From Pelotomaculum_C sp050950345 (GTDB taxonomy: Bacteria > Bacillota > Desulfotomaculia > Desulfotomaculales > Pelotomaculaceae), in contig JBMNHK010000010.1 in NCBI GenBank assembly GCA_050950345.1, positions 62,001 through 126,000 of the forward strand: a DNA stretch of 64,000 nucleotides. Reading direction: 5' to 3'. The notes under the pieces were generated by a model. It searched no databases and was not told the DNA's origin. It saw nothing but the letters and a program-made list of their open reading frames with translations. How positions within the stretch are numbered: the stretch's first letter is position 1; each line of letters begins with the position of its first letter. The translations under genes were made by a program, and so were the position numbers. Shown in pieces: positions 8,489 to 17,218 of the stretch.

Positions 8489-9325
8489 TCAATACAGCCT
8501 GTTACTAAAACAAGCAAGATGGCCTGCAATAAGCCGGTCATTGATATAGCCATAAAAGGCCTTAGTCCCTGCTTCTAAAGGCTGTCCGCAGAGCGGACAA
8601 CCGGCGCTTGTCTCCCTGGCAGCTAAAATAACTCCCTCAACAACAGTGGCATCCAGTTTAAAGGCAACTGTTTCAAGGGTGCTTTTTAAAGGCGTCACCG
8701 GTGAACACTGGGGGTGATAGTATTTGCGAATACGACGCCCGTTTTCCCGATAGCGGTAGAAAACCATGGGAGTGTATGGCTTTATTTTTTCATGGCAATG
8801 CTGACAGGAACGGCTATGACTGCCGTTTGCTTTTAATATATAGCGGGTTTCCGCAGGTTTGCGCCTTACTTCACGGTCTTTCCAATAAACCTGGCGTTCC
8901 GGTTCCGCAGCTACCCACTTTTCAATCTGACTGTAATAATCCCGGTAATTGCGTTCTATGAGTTTTATCTCTGGCGGAAAGCCGGCTTTAACTGTTTGGA
9001 TATGAAATAAATGCTCGGCCAGTTCATGAGCAAAACCATCGATTTTACCTGTTTCCCAGGAGTAACCGCCCTCGTTTAACCACCGGTGATATGTATGAAA
9101 AATATTACCTGAGCACACCACAATATGGTCATCTTTACTTATCTTAGCCTGCTCCATCAAGCCTGTTAAATGGATACATGCTTTTTCCTCAAGGCTGTAT
9201 CCGTCATCCCATGTTAATGGGAGCAGTGTTGTGTATTTTTCCCTGGTATCCTCACAGACAAGCACCAAAACTTCTGAAAAAGCACGGCAACCACCACCGG
9301 CATCTTCTACATGCCATTCTTTCAA
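8489..9325 (-). CDS. Hypothetical protein with two C-terminal zinc-ribbon-like modules
   Basis: A 278-residue protein I do not recognise. The N-terminal 150 residues look like an alpha/beta domain with a late strand-loop (DHIVVCSGNIF). The C-terminal half has two similar modules: CQHCHEKIKPYTPMVFY with a later HPQC, and CPLCGQPLEAGTKAFYG with a later HLAC. Each is a C-x2-C ... H-x2-C set spaced as in LIM or treble-clef zinc binders, so the pair probably arose by duplication. The start is a TTG about 10 nt after GAGAGGAG. Alone between murI and the thiD riboswitch. A nucleic-acid or protein-binding role is a guess. Confidence 0.65.
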   Translation of the reverse strand: MKEWHVEDAGGGCRAFSEVLVLVCEDTREKYTTLLPLTWDDGYSLEEKACIHLTGLMEQAKISKDDHIVVCSGNIFHTYHRWLNEGGYSWETGKIDGFAHELAEHLFHIQTVKAGFPPEIKLIERNYRDYYSQIEKWVAAEPERQVYWKDREVRRKPAETRYILKANGSHSRSCQHCHEKIKPYTPMVFYRYRENGRRIRKYYHPQCSPVTPLKSTLETVAFKLDATVVEGVILAARETSAGCPLCGQPLEAGTKAFYGYINDRLIAGHLACFSNRLY

Positions 9326-9407
9326 AATAGATACTCCTCTCTTAATCTCCTTAACTATTATACAACACCTTTAATAAAAGGAAATCCTGAGTAGAATCAA
9401 TCCTGAG

Positions 9408-9435
9408 TTGAATAATTTTTTTCGTATAGTATAAT
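9408..9435 (+). promoter_or_regulatory. Promoter for the thiD transcript
   Basis: TTGAAT, a 16-bp spacer and a perfect TATAAT lie about 50 nt before the TPP aptamer. Confidence 0.55.
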
Positions 9436-9483
9436 GTAAATTATTTGTATTATTTCATATTGCATTGTGTTAAAATTACGATA

Positions 9484-9568
9484 CATGGGGAGCTGGCGTA
9501 TCCGGCTGAGAAAGAACGATAGGTTCTGACCCAATGAACCTGAACTGGGTAATGCCAGCGGAGGGATA
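9484..9568 (+). ncRNA. TPP riboswitch (thi box)
   Basis: The aptamer shows the conserved CTGAGA of one arm and the GACCCAATGAACCTGAACTGGGT arm in pieces (ACCTGA core), closed by GGGGAGCTGGC at the start and GCCAGCGGAGGGA at the end. It binds thiamine pyrophosphate. A terminator follows, so excess TPP should stop transcription before thiD. Confidence 0.95.
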
Positions 9569-9585
9569 AAAAGGCCGAATTATTG

Positions 9586-9618
9586 CCCTTTCTCCTGTCA
9601 GGTAAGGGGTTTTTTTAT
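9586..9618 (+). terminator. Attenuator of the TPP riboswitch
   Basis: CCCTT ... CCT/AGG ... AAGGG hairpin followed directly by a run of seven T, 48 bp before thiD. It is the expression platform of the preceding aptamer. Confidence 0.8.
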
Positions 9619-9666
9619 TTAATGTGATATAAACTATAGGCTAATTGTATATAGGAGGTTTTGAAG

Positions 9667-10476
9667 ATGAAGACAAGGGTGGCCTTAACTATTGCAGGTT
9701 CCGATTCCTGCGGCGGCGCTGGTATTCAAGCCGATCTGAAAACATTCAGTGCCCTGGGCGTCTATGGCATGAGCGTAATTACAGCCATCACAGCTCAGAA
9801 TACCAGGGGTGTTTTTGATGTGCGGGAAATGGATGCCGCAATAGTCAAAAATCAGATAGATTGCCTGTTTGATGATATTGAAATTAACGCCGTTAAAATT
9901 GGGATGGTTTCAAACGCTGAAATTATCAGGGTTATAGCGGACTGTTTGAGGGATAAGCCAGTGCAAGTCGTAGTGGATCCCGTCATGGTTTCCAAAAGCG
10001 GTTATCATTTGTTGCGGCCGGAAGCCAAAGATGAGCTTATCAAAACTCTTTTTCCTATAGCTACGGTAGTTACGCCGAATATACCTGAGGCTGAACTCAT
10101 TACCAGCACCAGAATCGAGACTCTAGCCGATATGGAACTGGCAGCCCGGAGCATTTACAAACAGGGGCCCCAACAGGTGGTTGTCAAAGGCGGGCATCTT
10201 TCAGATGCGGCCATAGACGTTTATTATGACGGCAGCAGGATCAAACACCTTAGTGGTACCAGAGTGGATACAAAGAATACCCATGGCACCGGATGCACCT
10301 TTTCAGCAGCGATAGCTGCCCACCTGGCCAGGGGGTATCCTGTTGCGGAGGCGGTTGCTCACTCCAAGGTTTATATCAATGACGCTATTTTAAATGCCAT
10401 TGATCTAGGCCAAGGTTTTGGCCCAACGGGTCATTTTTATAGCCTGTACAGGAGGGCGGGGATGTTCATTGACTGA
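9667..10476 (+). CDS. thiD: Hydroxymethylpyrimidine/phosphomethylpyrimidine kinase
   Basis: Phosphorylates HMP and HMP-P in thiamine synthesis. The 269-residue ribokinase-fold protein has the N-terminal AGSDSCGGAGIQADLK substrate motif and the C-terminal THGTGCTFSAAIA anion-hole motif with its Cys. AGGAGG at 9653-9658 places the start at ATG 9667; the TTG at 9661 is too close. Controlled by the TPP riboswitch. Its end overlaps the next gene by 8 nt. No other thi gene is in the window. Confidence 0.95.
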   Translation: MKTRVALTIAGSDSCGGAGIQADLKTFSALGVYGMSVITAITAQNTRGVFDVREMDAAIVKNQIDCLFDDIEINAVKIGMVSNAEIIRVIADCLRDKPVQVVVDPVMVSKSGYHLLRPEAKDELIKTLFPIATVVTPNIPEAELITSTRIETLADMELAARSIYKQGPQQVVVKGGHLSDAAIDVYYDGSRIKHLSGTRVDTKNTHGTGCTFSAAIAAHLARGYPVAEAVAHSKVYINDAILNAIDLGQGFGPTGHFYSLYRRAGMFID

Positions 10477-11155
10477 AGACGCCGCTACCGCAAAAAAAAA
10501 AGACCAATTCCCGGCCAGCCATATGAATATGAAACGGACAATTTTCATCGATTTTGACGGCACCATAACCAGGGTGGATACCTGCAATGCCATGCTCAAG
10601 GCCTTTGCTTCAGATGGCTGGCAGGAGATAAATGAGCAATGGGAAAGGGGCGAACTTGCCACCCAGGCCTGTGCAAGGCAATTATTTCAGCTTTTTAAGA
10701 CGGATATGGACGGCATCAAAAGGTTAATGAGGAACATAGAAATAGATCCTTCATTTAAGGATTTTTTGAACCTGTGCCGGAGGAAGAACTACCAGGTCTA
10801 TGTGTTGAGTGACGGATATGATATATGCATTGAAACTGTTTTCGAAAATAACGGGATTAAACTTCCCTATTACGCCAACAAGCTGATTTACGGGCAGGCT
10901 TTCCAAATCCAGAGTCCTAACATTAATCTGTCTTGCGGCAATTGCGGCACCTGCAAAACCAGGCTGATGGCGGAATTAACCGAGCCCGGGAGCCAGGTGG
11001 TCTATATTGGTGACGGGTATTCTGATATGTGTCCCGTTAAGAATGCTGATCTGGTATTTGCCAAAGGCACCCTCTATCAGTTTTGCCTGGAGCAGGGTAT
11101 TAGCGCGATCCGCTATCATACTTTTGGGGATATTCGCAGCTATTTATCTGCCTGA
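10469..11155 (+). CDS. HAD-family phosphatase, MtnX/phosphoserine phosphatase-like
   Basis: HAD motif I is IDFDGTITRVDT (nucleophile first D), motif II is VLSDGYD, motif IV is IGDGYSDMCPVKNAD. A CGNCGTCK segment resembles the cysteine pair of the MtnX family (2-hydroxy-3-keto-5-methylthiopentenyl-1-phosphate phosphatase). Because it overlaps thiD and shares its riboswitch, a thiamine-related phosphate substrate is equally possible; that is inference. The start is uncertain: TTG 10469 with GGGGA 6 nt upstream, or ATG 10523/10529, which lack a ribosome site. A run of ten A (codons for KKK) lies between these choices. Confidence 0.75.
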   Translation: MTEDAATAKKKDQFPASHMNMKRTIFIDFDGTITRVDTCNAMLKAFASDGWQEINEQWERGELATQACARQLFQLFKTDMDGIKRLMRNIEIDPSFKDFLNLCRRKNYQVYVLSDGYDICIETVFENNGIKLPYYANKLIYGQAFQIQSPNINLSCGNCGTCKTRLMAELTEPGSQVVYIGDGYSDMCPVKNADLVFAKGTLYQFCLEQGISAIRYHTFGDIRSYLSA

Positions 11156-11162
11156 ATTTATC

Positions 11163-11186
11163 CTGACCTGGCAGAAAGGGTCAGGC
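11163..11186 (+). terminator. Hairpin after the thiD-HAD operon
   Basis: CCTGACC and GGTCAGG pair around a 10-nt loop just after the HAD stop. No T-run follows, so it may be a weak or Rho-type terminator or an mRNA 3' end. The 185-bp gap to ychF holds nothing else clear. Confidence 0.35.
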
Positions 11187-11340
11187 TTCGCCACCAGTAT
11201 GAAAGCGCCTTCTTTTCTTAAAATATTAGACTGGTTTATTGGTAAAAACACCCGGTTGAAACCGGAATACTGTAAGCCTGGGATAAAACCGGTTTGTAAA
11301 TCAATGGACCTGATGGTAAAATACTACTTGGGTGATGAAA

Positions 11341-12435
11341 ATGAATCTAAAATGTGGTCTAATTGGTCTGCCAATGGTGGGCAAGACAACTATATTCAAT
11401 CTGCTGACCGGGGTAGGAGCGGAGACCTCCAACTTTTTGACGGGTAAAACTGAAACCAATACCGGTATGGCCAGGCTGCCGGACAGCCGGATTGACTTTC
11501 TCAGTAATATGTATAAGCCCCGCAAAACCACCTATGCTCATATTCATTTCAGCGATGTGCCGGGTCTGGTACGCGGTTCGAGTCAGGGCCAGGGGGTTGG
11601 CAATCAGTTTCTTAACGCTATCCGCAATGTGGACATGCTGGTTCATATTGTGCGGGCTTTTGAAAATGACGATGTTCCCCATGTAGAAGATTCTATTAAT
11701 CCTCTGCGTGATATCGAAACAATACATATGGAACTGTTGTTTGCCGACATGGAAATTGTTGAACGAAGAATAGAGCGCATTAAAAGCGGCAAAAAGGTTA
11801 AGAAGGAGAACCAGCTGGAATTGGAAGTACTGGAAAAGTGTCTTGGCGCCCTTGAGGCGGAACAGACAATCAGCCAGCTGACTTTAAGCGAGGACGAAAA
11901 GCTGGTTTTAAAGAATTTCAGTTTTCTGACGGAGAAGCCTATGTTGCTGGTGATCAATACCGATGAGCAGCAGTTTAGAACCCAGGACTATCCCTATAAA
12001 AAGGAGCTAATTCCTTACGCTGCAGAAAGAGGACTACCAGTCCTTGAGATCAGCGGACGAATTGAAATGGAGATCAGCCAGCTGCCTGAGGAAGACAAAG
12101 AGTTATTCATGGCCGACCTGGGCATAAACCAATCCGGTATTGATCGTTTAGCCAGGGCTTCCTACGAATACCTTGGTTTGATTTCTTTCTTTACCGTCGG
12201 GGAGGACGAGGTAAAAGCCTGGACGATCCAGCGGGGAACCGATGCCAAACGGGCAGCGGGGAAAATTCATTCCGATATTGAACGGGGCTTCATTAAAGCT
12301 GAAGTAGTAAAATACGCAGATCTGCGGGAGGCGGGCAGTATGGCCAGAATTAAGGAGAAGGGCTTGTTCCGCCTGGAGGGCAAAGAATACATCGTTGATG
12401 ATGGTGACATCATTAACTTTCGCTTTAATGTCTAA
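11341..12435 (+). CDS. ychF: Redox-responsive ATPase YchF (OLA1 family)
   Basis: A P-loop protein of the Obg-related YchF family that prefers ATP to GTP. Seen are the Walker A GLPMVGKTT, the G3 motif DVPGLV, an NTDE motif in place of the GTPase NKxD (typical of YchF), a coiled-coil insertion (about 125-180), and a C-terminal TGS domain (about 280-364) ending VDDGDIINFRFNV. The 364-residue length is usual. GGTG sits 6 nt before ATG 11341; in-frame GTG/ATG codons just upstream overlap it. Confidence 0.9.
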   Translation: MNLKCGLIGLPMVGKTTIFNLLTGVGAETSNFLTGKTETNTGMARLPDSRIDFLSNMYKPRKTTYAHIHFSDVPGLVRGSSQGQGVGNQFLNAIRNVDMLVHIVRAFENDDVPHVEDSINPLRDIETIHMELLFADMEIVERRIERIKSGKKVKKENQLELEVLEKCLGALEAEQTISQLTLSEDEKLVLKNFSFLTEKPMLLVINTDEQQFRTQDYPYKKELIPYAAERGLPVLEISGRIEMEISQLPEEDKELFMADLGINQSGIDRLARASYEYLGLISFFTVGEDEVKAWTIQRGTDAKRAAGKIHSDIERGFIKAEVVKYADLREAGSMARIKEKGLFRLEGKEYIVDDGDIINFRFNV

Positions 12436-12529
12436 ATAACCTGCACTTTAATCAATTTATTGTGAACCGGGCCAGGGGGTACTTGCGTCAATAATTATAG
12501 CTCAGTTATTTATTGGCAATTACTTTAAC

Positions 12530-13180
12530 ATGGCACACAGACATAACGGGATAGACAATAAATTCAGTGTAAAAAATACACAAAAAGCTGCTGAGGCAGC
12601 TTTAGCTTTTGAGTTCTCTGGAAATCCATGTAAAAAGTTTACCAGCGGGAGGTTTAGTCAATTGGAAAACATCTTGCAAATGGTTGCGGGGCTGATGGAG
12701 TTGTCGGCCCGTACTGCGCCCAAGACGGCCGGACAGGATTATGTAGTTTCTAAAGTGATTTCAGGAGCAGATCTTCTGAGTCTGGCTGAGGCCATGGAGC
12801 GCTATGGTCAGGAGCAGGGCCGGACCAATTATGATCGTGATGCCAACAATATCCGTAACTCCGGCGCTGTTTTGCTTCTTGGCCTGGAGGAGGCTAAACC
12901 GGCGGGTTTAAATTGCGGTGCCTGCGGCAAAAACAAGTGCGGCGAGCTTATCGCCCGGGAAGGGACGGAGTTTAAGGGGCCTCTCTGTGCCTGGCGGTTG
13001 ATCGATCTGGGTATTGCCCTGGGCTCGGCTGCCAAAACCGCCAGCATACTTAACGCAGACAACAGAATGATGTACCGGGTTGGTGTGGTTGCCAGAAAAA
13101 TGGGCATGATGAAGGGGGATTTGATTGTAGGTATTCCGCTGGCTGCCACAGGCAAGAACATTTACTTTGATCGGAAGTGA
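12530..13180 (+). CDS. DUF2148 ferredoxin-like domain protein
   Basis: Recognised by SARTAPKTAGQDY near residue 59 and the cysteine motif CGACGKNKCGEL with a later LCAWRLIDLGIALGSA, the DUF2148 signature. The cysteines could bind an Fe-S cluster. The protein is 216 residues; about 40 N-terminal residues (MAHRHNGIDNKF...) are longer than I expect for the family and no ribosome site precedes the ATG, so translation may start further in. Role unknown; the family is common in anaerobes. Confidence 0.75.
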   Translation: MAHRHNGIDNKFSVKNTQKAAEAALAFEFSGNPCKKFTSGRFSQLENILQMVAGLMELSARTAPKTAGQDYVVSKVISGADLLSLAEAMERYGQEQGRTNYDRDANNIRNSGAVLLLGLEEAKPAGLNCGACGKNKCGELIAREGTEFKGPLCAWRLIDLGIALGSAAKTASILNADNRMMYRVGVVARKMGMMKGDLIVGIPLAATGKNIYFDRK

Positions 13181-13244
13181 GCTTGTTTTTTATAGTTTAG
13201 AATTGCTTATCTTTGGGTTGTGTTTTACTTGGAGGTGATTATTT

Positions 13245-15890
13245 ATGAACTGTTTGATTAAGATCAACAAAAAGGCGCTGATCCTGGCAGCTGTTGTTTT
13301 AGCACTGGTTATGCCGGGAACTGCTTATTCCTATCAGGTAATTAATAAAACAATTTCACAGGAAATCATTACCAGAGGGGTTGTCTTAGAGAGTATCAAC
13401 ATGCAAACGAACGAGGGGCCGTTGAAGGTTTATGTGGTAAAAGCGGATCTGACAGACCCCAACGTCAGGCTTGATACCATTATTGGTTTTGACGGCACCC
13501 TCAACAAAAATCAGACTGTTACGGAAATGGCCAGGCGTACTAGAGCTGTGGCCGCGATCAACGGTGACTTCTTTCAAATGGCTGACAGCGGGCGGCCTAT
13601 TGGGTTAGCCTACCATAACGGGCGGTTGGTGGAGAGTCCTGCCTTGCGCAACGACATGTATGGTGTTGGCGTCACTAAAGATCATGAAATGTTGATGGAG
13701 ATATTTGGTTTTACGGGTCAGGTTATTACAGGTGACGGAAAAAGCTATCCATTATCGGGTATCAATAAACCCGGCTACCTGTTGATGAATGGCCAGTCAT
13801 CAGATACCAATGCCTTGCATTTGTACAACACTCTTTGGGGTACTACCAGCCGGGGTGTGTTGCCCAACCTTAAAGGAGTTACGGTGGCTGTTGTCAGTAA
13901 AGGTGTTGTGCAGCAAGTTTTAACCGACAAACCGGGTGTATTGATCCCGGCGGATGGCTTTGTCCTGCAGGGGCATGGCGAGGCAGCCAGGTTTATCGAG
14001 GAGCATTTACCCGTAGGAACGAAAGTTGCTGCCAGCTATAGGGTAAGCCCGGGCGGGGATGATTTGCTGGCAGCGGTAGGAGGACAGGCCCTGCTGGTAG
14101 AGGATGGTCACCTGCCGGCCTATTTCACTCAGAATATTTACGGTAAAGTAGCCAGGACAGCTGCCGGTGTTTCCAGAGACGGCAAAACACTTTATCTTGT
14201 AACTGTTGAAAAGAGTGTTGATGCTGGCGGAAACATGCTCAGCAGGGGGATGACTCAGGAGGAATTGGCTAACTTTCTAATTTCCATCGGTGTTTGGCGA
14301 GGGGTGAATTTAGACGGCGGTGGTTCCACTACCATGGCAGCGCGTCACCTGGGTGACTTTGAGGCCAGCTTAATTAATAAACCCCAGGCAGGTTCTTTGC
14401 GGCCTGTGCCTGATGCCCTTGGGATATTTTCCACGTTGCCGGCTGGTAAATTGGCCGGTCTGAAAATAAGCGGCCCTGAAGTAGTGTTGGCCGGCACTAA
14501 AGCTTCTTATAGCGCCAAGGGATACGATGAAAACTACAACCCGGTTAGTGTCAGGAATGATGAGATCAGTTGGTCGGCAACACCTGCAGGAGCGTTTAGC
14601 GATAATACCTTCATGCCTGAGGGAGACGGTATTGCTACTATTAATGCTACTCTTGAGCAAGTTTCAGGTTCCATGCAAGTAAATGTTATCGGCGCACAAT
14701 CCCTGGCTGGAGTGTCTATAACGCCTGCCTCCATCACAGTGGTGCCTGGAGAATCGGTGCCTTTGGCAGCCAGTGTTAAGACCCATAGTGGCATGAGCTT
14801 TGATTTAGCATTTGAGGATGCCCACTGGAGTGTGGATAACGAACTGGGTAGCATAAGCAATGGTGTTTTCATATCTGAGCAAGTGGGCGACGGTTATATA
14901 ACTGTTACCTTCTTAGGTCACAGCGCTTCCATTCCGGTGACGGTTAAACCACTGTGGGTAGAGCTGGAGGTCCGGCCAGAACAAGCAGCATTTGCCCAAC
15001 TGGACAGCTGGATCGATGTTGCTTTCCCCAGAGGCAGTGTGACGGAACCAGTAAACTTAAGACTTGCTTATGCTGATTCTGCTGCGGGTCTGCCGCAAGG
15101 TTGTATCAACCTCGGCTCCTTCTCCCTGCAGCCTGCACCGGGCGAGACAATAGAAATAACAGCACCCTGGAAGCTGAGTTGGGAGTATCGGCATGATACC
15201 ATTGAAGAACGACCCGCTATTTTAATGTGGGATGAGGCAGCCCAGGCCTGGAAGGAACAGCCTTCTAAGGTGGACTACGGTGATGAGGTCAATATTATCA
15301 GCGCCAGAGTATGGGGCCTGGGCCAGTTTGTTCTGGTGGATGATCAAAAAGCGGCTCCTTACTTCAAAGATATAAGTAAACACTGGGCAGCAACGTCCAT
15401 TGTAGATATGGCGCTGCGTGGGGTGATAAACGGGTTCCCCGACGGGACTTTCCGCCCGGATGAGACTGTGACCAGAGCTCAATTTGTAAAAATGCTTGCT
15501 TCGGCGATGCAATGGACCTATGAAAAACCCAGCATAGGCTTTAACGACGACATCCCAGGCTGGGCTAGTGCTGCCATAGATACCGCTGTATGTAGAAGGG
15601 TGGTTACAGGGTATCCTGACGGTTCCTTTGCCCCCGATGCTAAGATTACCAGAAGCGAAATGGCTGTCATGCTTGACCGGGCCCTTGGTTTAGCGGACAC
15701 AAACACCGTATTAGAATATAAAGATCAAAACGAGATCCCTGCCTTTGCCAGAGCAGCGATAGCTAGGGCTACAGATGCCGGTTTGTTACAAGGTGCTGAT
15801 GGTTTGTTTAGACCTAACGATGGCGCCAGCAGGGCTGAAACAGCGGTGGTCATAAGCCGTCTGTATAAGTATTGGCTGGAACAGCAATAA
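13245..15890 (+). CDS. Secreted phosphodiester glycosidase (NAGPA domain) with Ig-like region and three SLH domains
   Basis: An 881-residue surface protein. A signal peptide (about 1-29) is followed by a NAGPA/DUF2233 domain (about 60-395) containing NGDFFQM and NLDGGGSTTMA, the family's conserved segments. Two Ig-like beta repeats span about 403-570, a linker follows, and three S-layer homology domains lie at about 704-746, 765-808 and 825-880 (FKDISKHWA; GFPDGTFRPDETVTRAQF; GYPDGSFAPDAKITRSEM). SLH domains bind pyruvylated cell-wall polymer, so it is held on the envelope. It may remove phosphodiester-linked sugars from wall or exopolymers. GGAGGTGAT lies 5 nt before ATG. Confidence 0.9.
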   Translation: MNCLIKINKKALILAAVVLALVMPGTAYSYQVINKTISQEIITRGVVLESINMQTNEGPLKVYVVKADLTDPNVRLDTIIGFDGTLNKNQTVTEMARRTRAVAAINGDFFQMADSGRPIGLAYHNGRLVESPALRNDMYGVGVTKDHEMLMEIFGFTGQVITGDGKSYPLSGINKPGYLLMNGQSSDTNALHLYNTLWGTTSRGVLPNLKGVTVAVVSKGVVQQVLTDKPGVLIPADGFVLQGHGEAARFIEEHLPVGTKVAASYRVSPGGDDLLAAVGGQALLVEDGHLPAYFTQNIYGKVARTAAGVSRDGKTLYLVTVEKSVDAGGNMLSRGMTQEELANFLISIGVWRGVNLDGGGSTTMAARHLGDFEASLINKPQAGSLRPVPDALGIFSTLPAGKLAGLKISGPEVVLAGTKASYSAKGYDENYNPVSVRNDEISWSATPAGAFSDNTFMPEGDGIATINATLEQVSGSMQVNVIGAQSLAGVSITPASITVVPGESVPLAASVKTHSGMSFDLAFEDAHWSVDNELGSISNGVFISEQVGDGYITVTFLGHSASIPVTVKPLWVELEVRPEQAAFAQLDSWIDVAFPRGSVTEPVNLRLAYADSAAGLPQGCINLGSFSLQPAPGETIEITAPWKLSWEYRHDTIEERPAILMWDEAAQAWKEQPSKVDYGDEVNIISARVWGLGQFVLVDDQKAAPYFKDISKHWAATSIVDMALRGVINGFPDGTFRPDETVTRAQFVKMLASAMQWTYEKPSIGFNDDIPGWASAAIDTAVCRRVVTGYPDGSFAPDAKITRSEMAVMLDRALGLADTNTVLEYKDQNEIPAFARAAIARATDAGLLQGADGLFRPNDGASRAETAVVISRLYKYWLEQQ

Positions 15891-15927
15891 GCATAGATGA
15901 ATTTCACTAACAGGATTGGGCAAATAT

Positions 15928-15957
15928 GGGTGCGTAAAAAACGCACCCGTTTTTTTT
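15928..15957 (+). terminator. Rho-independent terminator after the SLH protein
   Basis: GGGTGCGT and ACGCACCC form a perfect 8-bp stem with an A5 loop, followed by G and eight T. Confidence 0.95.
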
Positions 15958-16024
15958 CTTATAGAATTTTGCCAGCATAAATACGGTAAATATGTTCATA
16001 CTGAGGTTTTGGGAGGGTGAAGTC

Positions 16025-17131
16025 ATGAACATAACCTTTCCCCATATGGGGAACATGCATATTCCTTTAAAGTCTATCTTACAGAACCTTGGTCTTGAGG
16101 TGATTGTTCCGCCGCCGACCAGCAAAAAAACCCTGACTCTCGGTGCCAAATATGCTCCGGAATTTGCCTGTTTGCCTTTAAAGTTAAATTTAGGTAATTA
16201 CATAGAGGCCTGTGAATCAGGCGCTGATACGGTGTTGATGGCAGGTGGCTGTGGCCCTTGCCGCTTTGGCTATTACGCTCAAATCGAGGAGTCGATACTT
16301 AAAGACATTGGGTGCAATATGGAGTTTATTGTGCTGGAACCGCCTGATCGCAGAATAACTGATGTGCTTGGAAAAATAAAAAAAATAGCTGGGAAAAACT
16401 CATGGTGGGATATCTTTCAGGCCATCCGTTTAGGCTATAAAAAAGCAAAAGCAGTGGATGACATAGAAAAAGTTTCTCATAAACTGCGCCCGCGGGAAAT
16501 TGTCCATGGTTCTACGGACAGAGTTTACCAAAGGGCCCTGAAGGCAGTTGATGATAGCTATACTTATGAAGGCTTAGCTGCCGCCATTGAGCAAACACAG
16601 GTAATGTTTAATGAAATAGCTGTGGAGGAGCAAAGGAATGTTTTAAAAGTGGGCTTTGTAGGAGAGATCTATACTCTTTTGGATCCTTTTTCAAACCAGG
16701 ACCTGGAGCGGCGTTTGGGTTATTTAAATGTTGAAGTGGATCGCTCAGTTTACTTGAGTGAGTGGGTCAACGACCATATTTGCGGTGGTATGCTGCAGGG
16801 CGGCAGAAAAAGAGAGGAGGTGCTCCGCTCAGCTCATCCTTACCTGTGTCATTTTGTTGGAGGACATGGCCAGGAGACGATAGGCTCTACGGTATATTAT
16901 GCCAGGTCCGGTTATGATGGTGTAATTCAGGCTTTTCCTTTTACCTGCATGCCTGAAATTGTTGCCGAAAGCATTTTGCCTGATATTAGCCTGGACAAGA
17001 GCATACCATGCCTGACCTTAATTATGGACGAGCAAAACGGTGCATCCGGGGTGCAAACCCGTTTAGAAGCCTTTGTCGATCTGATGGAACAGAAGAGAGC
17101 AAGCAACATGGAGAAACGAAGCACGGGATAA
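16025..17131 (+). CDS. Acyl-CoA dehydratase activase-related protein (DUF2229/2-hydroxyacyl-CoA dehydratase superfamily)
   Basis: A 368-residue protein with FPHMGNMHIPLKSIL at the start, the Cys-containing APEFACLPLKLNLGNY, MAGGCGPCRFGYY and FPFTCMPEIVAES. These conserved cysteines could hold an Fe-S cluster, as in the CoA-protein activase/BcrC-HgdB superfamily. It lacks the ASKHA ATPase half found in large fused homologues, so it is the short stand-alone form. Function is unsettled for the family. GGGAGGGTGA sits 4 nt before ATG 16025. Convergent with hppA. Confidence 0.75.
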   Translation: MNITFPHMGNMHIPLKSILQNLGLEVIVPPPTSKKTLTLGAKYAPEFACLPLKLNLGNYIEACESGADTVLMAGGCGPCRFGYYAQIEESILKDIGCNMEFIVLEPPDRRITDVLGKIKKIAGKNSWWDIFQAIRLGYKKAKAVDDIEKVSHKLRPREIVHGSTDRVYQRALKAVDDSYTYEGLAAAIEQTQVMFNEIAVEEQRNVLKVGFVGEIYTLLDPFSNQDLERRLGYLNVEVDRSVYLSEWVNDHICGGMLQGGRKREEVLRSAHPYLCHFVGGHGQETIGSTVYYARSGYDGVIQAFPFTCMPEIVAESILPDISLDKSIPCLTLIMDEQNGASGVQTRLEAFVDLMEQKRASNMEKRSTG

Positions 17132-17170
17132 GCTGCATAGTCTTTAACCTGTTCTACGTACCGGATAGAA

Positions 17171-17212
17171 GCAGAATTGCCGGCTCTGTAATCACAGTGC
17201 CGGCAATTCTGC
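17171..17212. terminator. Bidirectional terminator
   Basis: A perfect 14-bp stem, GCAGAATTGCCGGC with its complement, with a further CTGT/ACAG pairing inside the loop. It lies between two convergent genes; TTTGTCTT follows on the plus strand. Confidence 0.8.
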
Positions 17213-17218
17213 TTTGTC

